From Butyriboletus loyo (lineage: Eukaryota > Basidiomycota > Agaricomycetes > Boletales > Boletaceae), in contig JBBPSI010000104.1 of NCBI GenBank assembly GCA_038093515.1, positions 1 through 64,000 of the forward strand: 64,000 bases of DNA, given 5' to 3'. Under the pieces are notes generated by a model, which was given only the letters and a program-made list of their open reading frames with translations, made no database searches and was not told the origin of the DNA. Position 1 is the first letter of the stretch; every line of letters begins with the position of its first letter. Both the position numbers and the translations under genes were made by a program. Positions 23,501 through 34,885 of this stretch are shown piece by piece.

Positions 23501-25577
23501 GGTACTTACGCTCAGGCTTCTGTGACCCAGCGACGACAAACACCCCCTTGATTGATACACACGTGATGGATTCATTAATCGCTAGCGCACGGTCATGCCG
23601 GCGCCGCCACGCGCTAATGTAAGAAAAAAGCGCAATAGGAGTCTTCCTGCACAGCCTAGGCTACCAGACAGTGACGACAACGCCGGGAACTCGCCATGGA
23701 TAGCCATCCATCCCACCGAGAGAAGGGAGAGAGAAGGACATCCTGGTTAGATCCGTCCCGTCCACGAGGCAAAACCGATTTTTCGAAAGGTAATTGCTAA
23801 TCGATATCAGATCAAAACGATCTAGCTCCGATTGGGAAAATCTCGGGCGGCTGTGAGTGACCTTGGTGTGGAACCATTGCCCAAAGCGTGGCGTAATGAG
23901 GGGTGGGGACTTTGTTTCGCATGCATTTATATGGGCGGCTTTTGGTTATCAATCGGGAGGGTGGTGCACTCAATGTGCGTGTGAACTTGGATTCATTTAA
24001 GATTAGACTTGTGGGGTTGGGCGTGGGCGTACCCTCTATGTAAAGTGGGGAGGAGCGTGCAGCGTCCGCTTCCCGGTCATACAATCCCTGACGGTGCTTT
24101 GCGTCGTCTATGCGATGTCTAATCGTCATTGTCCCCTTCGCGTCCACAGATGAAAATGACCCTTCAAACACGTTCTCATCTATATGCTAGTACCGCGTCT
24201 CGTAACGTCACCCTTGCGCGCATAGTCCCGAACTCGGACCTCGTACGTTGGCCAAGCCAGGCGCCCGCAACGTGTCAACGTATCCTTCCAAGTCCGGAGT
24301 CGAAAGACAAACGAGTGCCAAAGGCTGTGGCAGTATTCGCGCCGTGCGTTTTTTTTTCTTTTTTGGTCGTGATCTCCAACGCTGCAGTGCTGTGTCGTCT
24401 TGCGAGATGAGCATCGCCTCAACGCGGGGTTTCACCGCTCAGGTCATCAATGCATCGACCAGGGTCGCATCGTGCGCCGCTGCCGAGACACGGCGTAAGG
24501 TGGCGTTACGCGTCCCCGCAACCCCGAGTTGAGCCGCAAACTCAACGCAGCTCGCCAGATGCCGAATGCCCCCAATGGGCCCCAACGTCGCGTGTGAGTC
24601 CTCCGTTCATCCGTCCATGGAGTGGATCAACGACATCATGCAGTAGCGCACTCCAGGTGCGAAGAACCAGGTACCGAAGACCCGGTCGCGTCCATCATTG
24701 CCAATAAGCTCGAGTTCCCCTTGCAACCACGTCGCCCTGGAAGATCCCGATCGATGAAAGCTGTCGGCGACGTCAACGGTAGCAACCATCTCCAAGGGAC
24801 CTTTGTCAATGGCGAGATCCTACTGTCATTGCTATCACGATAAGTACTTAGTGACGGTATGTCTTTATCTCATCTAGCTCATCTCGCTGACGATGGTTTG
24901 AATCGTTCTAGCTACTGTCGTTGCGCAGTGATCCCCACCCTCGTCCTCGCCCCTCGATGGCGTTTTGGATCTATGACAACTCGCGTCCTTGCAAGGCAAA
25001 TCCGACCATGTACTTGTCGTTGACAATGTCCTTCCAGTCCCGGATCTTGGTCACAGATTTCGATGCACATAAATGATACAGATGGCATAATCCGTTGCGG
25101 CACCACCACCACCATCATCATATCAGAGCCCGATTCATCGCGGGTGGGGGGCATATCGGAGCACCCGATCGCAAGTGAACATCCTCAAGTTATGTTATGC
25201 AGCGATACAAGCGTTTCCAGTCGAAGGTTTACCCTGCATGTAACATGGTTCTCGAACTTTGCAAGATCGTGCGCGCTACTAATGGAATTGTCCCTGCGCG
25301 TTACAATGACGTGATCGGACTGTCGACGTATCGATCACATCGAAGTGTCAAAGGCAAGCGCATGGTAAGGAGATCCTGCGTCAGATAGAAGGGGCGGTTG
25401 AATAGATAACGCTTTTGAACATAAAGTAGGAGAGATCACGTACTAGGACACGCGGGTCTAGCACGTGATGAGGCAAGACATCTGGACCACCATAAGGTAA
25501 AACAATCTCGTTCAAAAAGTGGGATCATGATAACCAATGAAAATACCACAAACGATGCCACATGCGTTCACGTTCGT
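20536..25577. other. 5-kb gene-free interval upstream of GATA factor
   Basis: The interval lies upstream of the GATA factor and downstream of the F-box gene (both minus strand). Open frames up to 196 codons exist (for example 22455-23045), but none has a recognisable domain or splice-linked continuation. It holds the promoter and probably a long 5' leader of the GATA gene. T/A-run junctions occur near 22800 and T-runs near 24350. Regulatory DNA or noncoding transcripts are plausible but unproven. Confidence 0.4.
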
Positions 25578-27182
25578 TCACAACCGGTATACGGTGACAC
25601 TTCCCGAACCCGACCCCAACGCAATCAAACCCCGCGCTTCATCATAGTCCAAACAGGACCAGCCGTCCCCATCGTTTTCGAAAACGACTTTGGTGTGCGC
25701 TTCCATCGACCCTTGATTCAGTAAACCGGGAAAGAGGGCGACAACAAGGGTCTCGGGAGGGGTCGTCACGGGCATATCCCCCATGAAGCTATTGTCGCTG
25801 ATCAAACCAACTGCGGCCCAGTCCGAAGGCTGAACCCAGACTGCTGTTCCATGGGGTCCGAGGACCATATCGCTACAGCGGAGTGGGCCCCGGTGGTGAG
25901 AGGAGAGGCTGCAGATCAAATTAAACGGGAATGAAAGGGGCTCGTGTTCGACCGGAGGGGTCTCGTGGGAGGCGTGCGGAGTATGATCGAAGTCAGTGTT
26001 CAACGCCATGAATTGAAACTGTTCCGTGGGTCTCCATGGGTCGTCTCCCTTATTGCGAACGAGCAGCGACAACGAAGGCTGGCAATTACTAACAGGGCAA
26101 AATGGCGCAGAAGGCCCCAATGCCAGCGACACACCGTCGACCCAACCAAACGATTTGAAAATGCGAGGCAGAACAATGTCAAGATCGTTGTTTGGCAACA
26201 CCATGCGGGGTTCTTCGAAAATGCAGATGGAACGAGCCCTCGCGACGAAGATGCTCCCATGGGCAGAAACGACATGCAATGGTTTGTCCTGCGCATGACT
26301 GAGTGCATGATGACCAATATTGTGTGGATCAGTCTCATCACCTGCCACGTATCAGGACTCTTTAGCAACGCTTGTGCTTGTGTCTTCCAATTTAATATCA
26401 ATGTTTCAGAATCATGGTCGCACAAAACAATGACATCCCCGCTCAGAGCGATTGGCTTGCTGGACGTGTCCAACGTCTTTCGGGGTTGGATTGTTATACC
26501 ACACGCGTCATCTTCAGAGACGGTGAGAATCTCGACAGTCGTGTAACTAGGCACAGTTCAGTGGAGACACCAAGCCCCGAGCATATGTCAACACAAACCC
26601 ATCTCTGTGGACGGAAATGGCAATTGCCCCATCCGATTGGTCATCCGCATTGACAACGAAGCCATTAAACAGTGCTTTCCCGGGACTCCATTGCGCAACC
26701 ACCTGAAGGGAATCGCAATCCCTAATATACAGGGTCCACCAGATACCGAGAGAAGTCGTGATGATCCAGCACCGCCCACGGCAAGAAAGGAACCTGATCG
26801 CATCTATAGCACCGCCTTTGCTAGGGGAGGACACGACGCGATGAAGCGTCGTCGTAGGGGATCTCCAGTTGAGACCAAGTTTGTAGGCGCGCAGTGTCTG
26901 TCGTTCGAGATCCTTGGCAGAGAACGATGTCAGAGTACGGCTTGGGAATGGGATACCATTTCCGAGAATTTCATTCGTGCAGGCGGTCTTCCAAACGGCA
27001 TGTTCCTCAGATACGAGATAAAGTCGTCGAGATACCTATCGAGTGGGAAAATGAGGGACCTAAAAAAACCGATGAGATATATTCATTCCCACCTGTCGAA
27101 GGAAGAGGATCTCCGGGATGGAGAGTGCAGTAAAGATGTAGATGAGGATGTCGTGATTCAGTGAAGCCAGAGAAACCGACAT
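25578..27182 (-). CDS. F-box protein with probable beta-propeller body
   Basis: This is probably a substrate receptor of an SCF ubiquitin ligase. From the ATG at 27182 the protein begins MSVSLASLNHDILIYIFTAL, SIPEILFLRQ. A short intron ends CACTCGATAG, and the F-box continues SRRLYLVSEEHAVWKTAC. The rest is strand-rich sequence with repeated W/G/D patterns (CDSLQVVAQW, NGFVVNADDQSDGAIAISV, WVQPSDWAAVGLISD, WSCLDYDEARGLIALGSGSG) ending SVTVYRL, which suggests WD40-like blades without clear consensus. At least three introns are inferred (near 27085-27030, 26560 and 26340). Length is about 490 residues. The F-box call rests on the LNHDILIYIF...RQVSRRLY pattern. It shares a 170-bp divergent promoter with the DUF4604 gene. 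Confidence 0.72.
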
Positions 27183-27352
27183 CTATTCGTAGTACACCGC
27201 AGTTCGATTTGCCTGACGGCCCAGCAAAGATGTTGGTGGTAAAGAGACGAGAGTCACTGGCACGCTGTACCCCCCTAGAAAAGGCAAGTGCAGATTGTAG
27301 TCTCACCCGTACCAGTCCGAGAGAGTATGTCCAACAAGTACTGACGATTCAA
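27183..27352. promoter_or_regulatory. F-box / DUF4604 divergent promoter
   Basis: A 170-bp gap separates two start codons pointing in opposite directions, so it must contain both promoters. No clear TATA element was noticed. Confidence 0.55.
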
Positions 27353-28003
27353 ATGGCTTCAAAGGAACCAACAAGACACCAGCTTTCTTCTCGACTCCAA
27401 TACCAGTCCCATGTTCCTGCATTCTTGCATAAGTTCCATAACAAGGTCAAGGGCATAGCGTCTGAAGACGACGACGACGAAGAACCACAGTACTACGACG
27501 ATGGGTCAGGCAGACCTCCCATCCCCGTTCGCCCGGCCATCCCAGAGCGCCCAAGCGATGATCCTGGCAGTGCTGATGAGGACGATGGGGATGAGAAACC
27601 ACAGGTGGTCGTGTTGAAAGCCGGGAAACATCTCACGGAACGAGAGGCGGAAAACGAAAGACGGAAAGGTTTCGACCTTGTGTCTCGTTTTCTTTCGGCT
27701 GCACTCATGTGTTTTTGAATAGGGAAAGGGCTCCCTTCTCTTCCTCTGTCCGAGGACGAGTCGACAAAACAGGACAATAAAAAGCAGCCGTTGAAAGGTG
27801 CTTCCAAGTCAAAGCAGGCTGCACCCAGTCTGTCCTTTTCATCTTCGAACGCAAAATCAAGCTCAAGCTCTAATAAGCTCAAGCGGCGAATCGTCACGGA
27901 GGGTGAGAACAGTGGTAACGAGGGTGATAAAGTTAAAAAGGCACCGAAAAAGAAATCAAAGCGAGAGGGAAAGAGTTTACTGTCATTTGGAGAGGATGTT
28001 TGA
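27353..28003 (+). CDS. DUF4604 domain protein
   Basis: DUF4604 proteins are small, charged, widespread eukaryotic proteins of unknown function. Model: exon 27353-27668, intron 27669-27722 (54 nt), exon 27723-28003. The ATG at 27353 is preferred over upstream in-frame ATGs because it directly precedes the family-like start MASKEPTRHQLSSRLQYQSH. Seen: VPAFLHKFHNKV, an acidic patch, GSGRPPIPVRPAIPERP, DPGSADEDDGDEKPQVVVLK and EREAENERRK. Then come a Ser/Lys-rich tail and the closing KKKSKREGKSLLSFGEDV. Length is about 198 residues, normal for the family. The lysine-rich C-terminus suggests a nuclear protein (inferred). Confidence 0.8.
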
Positions 28004-29090
28004 AGTTCGAGGTGGTCGTTGGGCCGTACAACATTCACATCTTCATTATCACAGGTCAGTCTTGTTCTGTTACTTTTTTGAAAATCACTCATAAGTTGAC
28101 CAGGGAGCTAAGATGACCAAGACCCACGTCATTGCAGTGACAATGTGTCTGCATCCCGTTGACGGCTCCATGCATATTGAGTGGACAGTCGCTTCTATGT
28201 GTCATAGTATCTGGCAGTAATCCCCCCTTGGTCGACATGCGACGTGTCCAGGGTTATCACCCTGCGGTCTATTCATTGGTTATTACGTCCTCCCATTGCA
28301 AGTAACTTCATGCTCACATGCCATTACCATCAAACAACCAGCACGTTACCGGCCCTTTCTCATGCACTCCTGGTCCGTTCTTCATATTCCGTTGTATATC
28401 TAGAGCAATTATATTACATGTTTACACGGCGTTCTATCTCGTTCCGCTGCAGAAGAACATTACTTACCAACTCGCGGAAATGGCAATTGGCTATGCTCAA
28501 TGTAACAGGCGTCGTGGGTCACATCGATCATCATGGGCCTTGCCATTTGCAAAATTTCGAATTCAGGACTAACAGTAGAAGATATGGGGGTAGAATCTTG
28601 GAACAGGGGGGCTGAGTACACGCAACCCATCGTATACGCACCCTCTGCATCTCTTTCGTTGTTAGCCCACACCACGAATCGAAGCATCGTACAGATCTTT
28701 CGTTAATATATCCCTCATATCACACTCCTGTCGTAACTATCCCCTCGCAATTTTATGGGTACATGTGTCACCCTGTAGGACGTCGATGTCGTGTTTGCGC
28801 CGGGAGTACTTAGGGGGTACGAGGTCGTGCTACCGTTATGTGATATGTTACCGTTCCGGTTCCACACGCGGGATTCAGCACCGAATGCTTCGACTTATAC
28901 ATCATCATGCACGTTGCACGAGCCTCGTGCAAGTGTGGCAATCCGTACGCTATGAGCGACCGAAGGTTCGTGTGTCAATGCCCGGCCTGTAACTCAACAC
29001 GCAGTTCATGTATCTGGGGAAGCCAGAAGGAATCTACATAACACCTACATAACATTGATTCTCGCTGGTATACACGTCACGAGGTGGGAA
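28004..29090. other. gene-free interval
   Basis: I find no coding exon chain. It should include the 3' UTR of the DUF4604 gene. No repeat or RNA structure stood out. Confidence 0.4.
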
Positions 29091-29312
29091 CTACTCATTT
29101 GCCAATATGCCGACGTTCTTTCCGGTGAACACACCCTTCAGAATACCTTCGTATGCAACCTCGACCCGTTCGTCACATCCCCCCGTACACCAACTCTTTC
29201 GATGCGAGTAAAGCAAGTACCTCTCGATTGAAATTCTGGGAAGGAGTTGACAATGGATCCGTTCATTGAGATTTCCTTGACGACAATGTCAACCAAAAAA
29301 AGTTCGACAAAA
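29091..29312 (-). pseudogene. C-terminal fragment of an MDR dehydrogenase
   Basis: On the minus strand a VVKEISMNGSIVNSFPEFQ segment is followed, after an interruption, by DERVEVAYEGILKGVFTGKN and VGILANE, then a stop at 29091-29093. The pattern (strand-helix, then GKxVGIL-type strand at the terminus) is that of the C-terminal part of medium-chain dehydrogenase/reductase (zinc-ADH-like) proteins. I cannot find a continuous N-terminal or Rossmann part upstream on this strand. I therefore read it as a decayed remnant. Confidence 0.33.
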
Positions 29313-29624
29313 ACTTGCCTTGGGGAGAAATATTCGGCGCATCATCATATAGAATCCTTTAGCAAGATAGACAACAAGCACAACCACTCTTGGAGCGTCA
29401 TTCTTGAAGTCGTTGGTTTACATTGGTCCGTCGTCAATGTCGTTCAAAAAGCATTGAAGGCATGCCCGAATATTTCGGCTGGAAAGGGTCTGCACGTGCA
29501 AAGAAAGTAAGATTGTTCAGGATGTCTCTTGCCTTTGCAGCCCACGCAGCGTTTTTCAGAGAGTTCGTCACGAGTAGCGCTAGTGCAGTCGAATCGTCAG
29601 ACCTTTCTTTTTATGATCGTCTAT

Positions 29625-29870
29625 GAGTGAATGGGTGATGGGGATATCTTACAGTGTCGTGATTCAGCTCGCAGAGCGGGGTGGTCAAGGGGTCGTTGCA
29701 TCTGCTGTTTCGAATAACAAAGTCCAACCCACGAAAGACCCTGGCGCCGACGTGGCGTTCAATTACATGACAGCGAAGGCGTCTGAGGTCTTGGCCAAGG
29801 AAGACCCAGTTGACGTGTATGCTCCAAGTACCCGGACGCTAGAGATGTGTATGACCAGGACACAGTTATT
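29625..29870 (+). pseudogene. Rossmann-core fragment of an MDR reductase
   Basis: The plus-strand frame contains VVIQLAERGGQGVVASAVSN, DPGADVAFNYMT and VLAKEDPVDVY. These align by eye with the NADP-binding core of medium-chain reductases (VxQLAK..G.KVIASAGS, GADVAFNYK, GPIDIYW). Expected motifs before it (a GxxGxVG loop) and after it (the NVGGE segment) are missing or scrambled, and no intact gene can be assembled. Best read as a relic. Confidence 0.45.
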
Positions 29871-31891
29871 GGGATAACAAGGATGGTGGACGTAGAGAAC
29901 AAGGGAAAAACGCTGGGAGACGTACCGAGCGCAGCTGTGGGATGCACCCGATTCATCGTTAGTCGGGCAACTCCCATTTCAATCTACGTGCGCTCATGTG
30001 TTTGCGGGAATGGGGGATAGTCTCTACGTACGGTTGCGCGACTTAAGTCATTCTTTTGTTCAAATTAAAGTTTCGGGTGTGGCTTCGTGAGGACATTGCA
30101 AGGGTGATGGTAATGCGCCGAGTATTTCTCCCATGCTATCTCAGAGTCAGCAGACACGTGGGGACTAGCCATTGCACGCACGGTAATATCTGTACAAGTG
30201 ATCTCCAACTCGGAAAGCAGGACTCTCGAAGAATACGGCACCGGAGCTCCAGATCCTAGAGAAGGAACCGAGCTGTACGGGGAGACACTGTTAATAGAAA
30301 AGTTTATGATTTTCCAAACTGGTAGCTAATCTGTCTATGTCACTAAGGTGAACTTTAGCCTGATCTGTGAAATGTGCTGAGGAGACGAACGCACAAACAA
30401 TTTTGATGTCATGATGGCCAGCACAAGGGGTACCAACGACAACACGAGGGTCTTGAGCAGGGCTTCCGCCTCTTCAAAGGGCATGAATCAATTGTCTGAC
30501 TATCGCCCAATGCGATTGTCTCGGGATACCTGAATCTAGTGATTGCATTACGCTCACCGTTCCAGAATTCCTTGAGAGTGACACACTTGTTGGAGACAAT
30601 GGCAATTTTTCATGATTATCGGTTGCCGGAAAGAACCAGCAATAACCTCTGAGTTAATCCAGGTGCCACGAATAGAGTCGAATCGAATCGAAGTGGGGTG
30701 GGCCGAAATAGGTCAGAGCCGAGCTGTGTTAGCCAGCCAACGAGCACAAATATTGATTGGAGTAACAGTACTAAGTACATATATCTGGAGTTGGCTATCC
30801 TGCATAATTCTTTTCAGATGTTGTCAGAACAGGCTCGCGTACACAACGGAGATTCTGACCTAGAAACGTGGAGCATTTCGCAGCATCTGTCGACCGAAGA
30901 TGACCGGTGACCGACAGGACTGCAAGGCAGGCTAGTTGGACTGCGGTGCTTGTCATGTAAATATTGAATCGCTTCAAGCCAATATGGTGTTCCCTATTGA
31001 ATGGGCCAGTAAACAGTATGTAGTAAGGGTGGCAGCCAACATGTCGGAAAACAGATACAATCTAATGGCCAGGAGAGAAGAACATCAGATGCAAAGGAAG
31101 AGGCATAATGCATGTGCGCCTGTGATGATGGTGAGAGCTTGAAAGAGGAAACATTGAATCGGGGTATATCCGCAACGCCTGCTGAGTCCTTCAAGTCGTA
31201 AAGCAATCACAAATAATCCACGACCTCGGAGCAATTCACCTCATCGTACAATGTTCGTGTTTCAATCACTGTCTAGGTCGGCGTAACGACTACCAGTTTC
31301 AACCCTCCCCGGCAAGCAAACCGAACTCCCTACCCCATGGAGCCATTCCAAATATAATAGGTCGTGTTTCTGGTGCTTGGCGTGGCCTGGAAGACGAAGA
31401 GGACATTACCGTACTGGGGGAGATGAGTCCAGATAGGCTGAGCGTCGCTGAGGTCGGAATCCGTGTTCAGCATTCTGCTATGTCACCAGAATTACCAGCC
31501 CAGTAAGGACTTCTGTGCATGTAGGCCTCCTCGTCAGTCCAACCTGTAGGAAGGGTGATCATAAAGATGGGCAGAATATGGTGAACGTCAGTGCAAGCAC
31601 CTTCATGCCCATGTCATGTACTATGTGGAGCCACACACCAGCGATTTTTTCACTGTCTTTTGCTCCAATGGGGAGTCTTCGTCTTCTTGTGTTGCGTGAA
31701 AAACGCGAATGTGCTTGATTCTATAAAACGTTTAGGAGACTAGAACTTGATCTCAAAACTCGGTAACCAACCTTGATCTATATGCCCCTAGTAGTATGAG
31801 TGGCGGTGCTCTATATTGACAACCCTCACACGCTAACGTCGATCCTGAGTTTTTAGTTCGCAACACCCTTCCCATTCACCTCGTCACCACC
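29871..31891. other. gene-poor interval
   Basis: No supportable gene. A short minus-strand frame near 31350-31480 (MLNTDSDLSDAQPIW, YGNVLFVFQATPSTR) is coding-like but has no recognised family or extension. The right end should hold the amidase promoter. Confidence 0.35.
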
Positions 31892-34363
31892 ATGGGGATC
31901 TCTGGAAATGCACAACGCCAAGCCAATATTTCATCGAAGCATTCGGCTCGAGACAAGGCGCTCGCCTTAGCTTCTCCGTATGATGGCAACATTCACGACC
32001 CTTTTCTGCACGCGACAGGTAGAAATCAATACTTTGGTCGTCGTCTAAACAGTTGGGTAACCTGACGTCCTTTCTTTCTCAGCTACGGAAATCGTCGAAC
32101 ACATTGCTGCTGGTAGATGGACAGCGTCGCAAGTTCTGGACGCATACATGGCTCGCGCAGTGGTCTCTCAATTGAAGACAAATTGCATCACCGAAGGTCA
32201 ATCGGAAACGAATAGGTCTAGTTTGGGTTCCTAACTCTTCGTTTGTTTTTCCTAGTCCTCTTCGAAGACGCGAAGAAGCAGGTGAAAGAACTTGACGAGG
32301 AGTTTTCCCGCACAGGAAAGCTGCGAGGTCCTCTCCATGGTGTTCCAATGAGTTTTAAAGATCAATGTACGCATCTTTAAAGGGTTCGGTACACTCACGT
32401 GCTCAATGTATGCGCAGTCGAGATCAGCGGTTACGACGCAACCATTGGTTTCACGCATTGGGCTAACAAACCATCCATCAAGGATGCCTTCGTAAGTCAA
32501 CTATTGGTGCTGATGCCCTTCTGTTACACTCATCTTCCCATAAGCTCGTCGCTCAGTGCATAAAAGCGGGAGCCATCATCATTGTCAAAACCAATGTGCC
32601 TCAAACAATGTTCGCGTTCGAATGCTCCAATGCACTCTGGGGTCGAACTACTAACCCGTGGGGAGACAAATATACTTGTGGAGGTAGTTCTGGCGGAGGT
32701 ACATTTTTCGTACTCTGGATACAGCGCAGTGATGCAACTGATTGGTGCGCATATATGTAGAGGCTGCCTTGTTAGCAATGGATGGGTCTGCACTTGGCGT
32801 TGGCTCGGATATCGGAGGTAGCCTGCGTATACCCACTTCATACTGTGGCATCTACTCTCTCAAACCTTCAGTTGACCGGGTGGGCGATGATGGTACGAAG
32901 GGTATGGTTGGAAGTTTTGCTCGGTGTACACAAGCCTTGACTGACACTTGGCTTTATCGAGGTTGCAACCCTGGGTACGAGGCAATTCGGGTGGCATATG
33001 GACCGATGGGGAGGTACGAATCTTCTTATTGAATCTGATTAGCTTTGCCCACCAAGATGATAGGTCAGTCAGGGACTGCGAGTTATTTTGCCGCGTTGTA
33101 TTCGGCGAACAAGATAGTGCCCACCAAACTGTTCCAGTACCATTCCGTCCTGTCGAATTGCCCAGCAAATTGAAATTCGGGTACTATTTCTCTGGCAAGT
33201 TGCTTCCCACTTGTCACTACACCTAGCGCTCTATGATAATCCTACATGCAACAAGATACAATGCTGCAATCTTCCCCCGCGAACGTCCGAGCTGTCCAGG
33301 AGACGATCAACGCCTTGAGGGCGCGGGGACATGAATGTGTCGAGTTCTTACCTTCATTGAGTATGTTCATATTATTACTTGGTACTCTGAGGCTTACTCA
33401 TAATCTCGGCTGAGTAGGCAAGGAGGCGATGAACACTTTCATCGGACTTACCACTGCTGACGGCTACAGGAGAATGCTCTCGACAATTGGGCCTGACCCT
33501 AAGGTACGAGTCGCCTTATTTAAATCAGAATATGGTTCCCTTTTTAAGGGTGTATTCCACAGGAACCGAGCCTGTTCCTCTCGACCCTAGGTCCACAACT
33601 CCCAGGTCAGTAATGATCATTCGTCAGCCTCAGGAGGCCGCATAGCTCACCCTCCATCTACCCGTGAAGGCTTTGTGCGCAACGTTTTGGCTTGGGCAGC
33701 TAAGACATTCTTCGGGGACCAAATATTCCGTGATTTCTTTTTACAGTCACGGTCCAAGTCTGTATCTGAGTTCGTGGAGCTCACTGATCGGCGCAACAAA
33801 GTTATCAAGGCATGGTATAAAGAAGTGAGTATGAATGGTATCTCGCAAGCCTATCTTGATGATTCCCTCCAAATAGGTTTGGGATAAGTATGGCTTCGAT
33901 GCCATCATCGCGCCGGTCCAGTCACTACCCACTATTCCCCACGGGTAAGAATCCACATTCGTCGTCTCTCGTGTGCGGGTCAAATGCCAAAGACTTATCC
34001 ACACGTTCCTTATTGTTCAGTGGTTGTGCGATGCTTTCTCCCCTTGCCGCGTGTACTGTTCTCTACAACGTCATCGATTCACCTGTGGGTATTGTTCCTG
34101 TTACGTGCGTCAACCCCAAGCAGGACGCGCTTCCGGCCGACTTTGTCCCAGGCGCGACGGGCACCTCCACGATCCTTGAGAAACAGATGTACACAGGTCC
34201 GACGCCAGTGTACGACCCGGTGGGAATGGCAGGTATCCCGGTGGGCGTACAGATTGTGGGTAAAAAGTGGGAGGATGAGAAGGTGTTGGAGATGATGAAG
34301 GTCGTGGACGAAGCACTCGGGACGACGCGGGGCTTTGGTCCTGGAAGCTGGAAGGGGGAATAG
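31892..34363 (+). CDS. Amidase-signature hydrolase (fungal FAAH/acetamidase-like)
   Basis: Amidase-signature enzymes hydrolyse amide bonds through a Ser-cisSer-Lys triad. Seen in order: MGISGNAQRQANIS start, ATEIVEHIAAGRWTASQVLDAY, and PLHGVPMSFKDQF with the catalytic Lys. Then come KTNVPQTMFAFECSN, WGRTTNPWG, CGGSSGGE with the cis-Ser, GVGSDIGGSLRIP with the Ser nucleophile, and YCGIYSLKPS. The C-terminal part has DAIIAPVQSLPTIPHG, the SPVGIVPVT strand, and YDPVGMAGIPVGVQIVG, with GPGSWKGE at the end. At least ten short introns are needed (for example 32019-32082), and each has GT/AG signals. Length is about 555-570 residues, normal for fungal members. The substrate cannot be read from sequence. 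Confidence 0.88.
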
Positions 34364-34488
34364 CGTAAGAAACGATTAGTGGTGGGTAGATGTATGAATA
34401 GCACCTTTTTTTTCTTGGGCTCGAGTCGGTCTAAAGTCGATTATTGAGATGGGACGCGTGAACTCTTTGACTTGCGATGGTATGGCCC

Positions 34489-34586
34489 ATCAGTGAAACG
34501 GTTATTGGTCGGAACCACCGGTTAGCAATCTGTAGCACTCGGCTACGCTCGGTTAGCATCGGAAACCAGCAACTGTCGTACTGATG
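34489..34586. mobile_element. MITE-like element family 1, copy a
   Basis: A 98-bp copy begins CATCAGTGAAACGGTTATTG and ends ACTGTCGTACTGATG, so the ends are imperfect inverted repeats of about 20 bp. The interior (CTGTAGCACTCGGCTAC...TCGGAAACCAGCAAC) is shared with copies at 53625-53733 and 51466-51554. No flanking TA duplication is visible for this copy. Confidence 0.7.
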
Positions 34587-34695
34587 CAGTCATGTACGGT
34601 AGAAGGGTAATTTCGTTCGCAGCTTACTATCCACCAGGAATTAGCTCGTCCGCCCGGGCCGGAATCGCTTTCGCCCTCCCCCGCATCTAGTGTTA

Positions 34696-34885
34696 GTGTT
34701 GCCGTCGAGGCGAAGTAGCTCCGAGGTAATTTCGATCCGAGTCAAAGTTACCTCGTTCACTTCGCGAAAGCGCCAACGAAGCGCACTGATCAGTAGCTGC
34801 TGTACAAAAGCTAAGTCAGTTCATCTTCGTCGCTTTCGAAGTCCCCCCCCCCCCAAATACGCTTCGCTTCGATTCGTGGCAACAC
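34696..34885. mobile_element. TA-flanked 190-bp inverted-repeat element
   Basis: The ends GTGTTGCCGTCGAGGCGAAG and, in reverse complement of the right side, GTGTTGCCACGAATCGAAGC form an imperfect terminal inverted repeat. TA dinucleotides lie immediately outside both ends, as for Tc1/mariner-type insertions. No coding capacity. It holds a small inner inverted repeat (GAGGTAATTTCGATC...GTTACCTC). Confidence 0.5.

Noticed and set aside
27493..28092. 199-codon minus-strand frame over the DUF4604 gene
   Set aside because: It is the mirror of a gene with clear family motifs and a well-formed intron on the plus strand.
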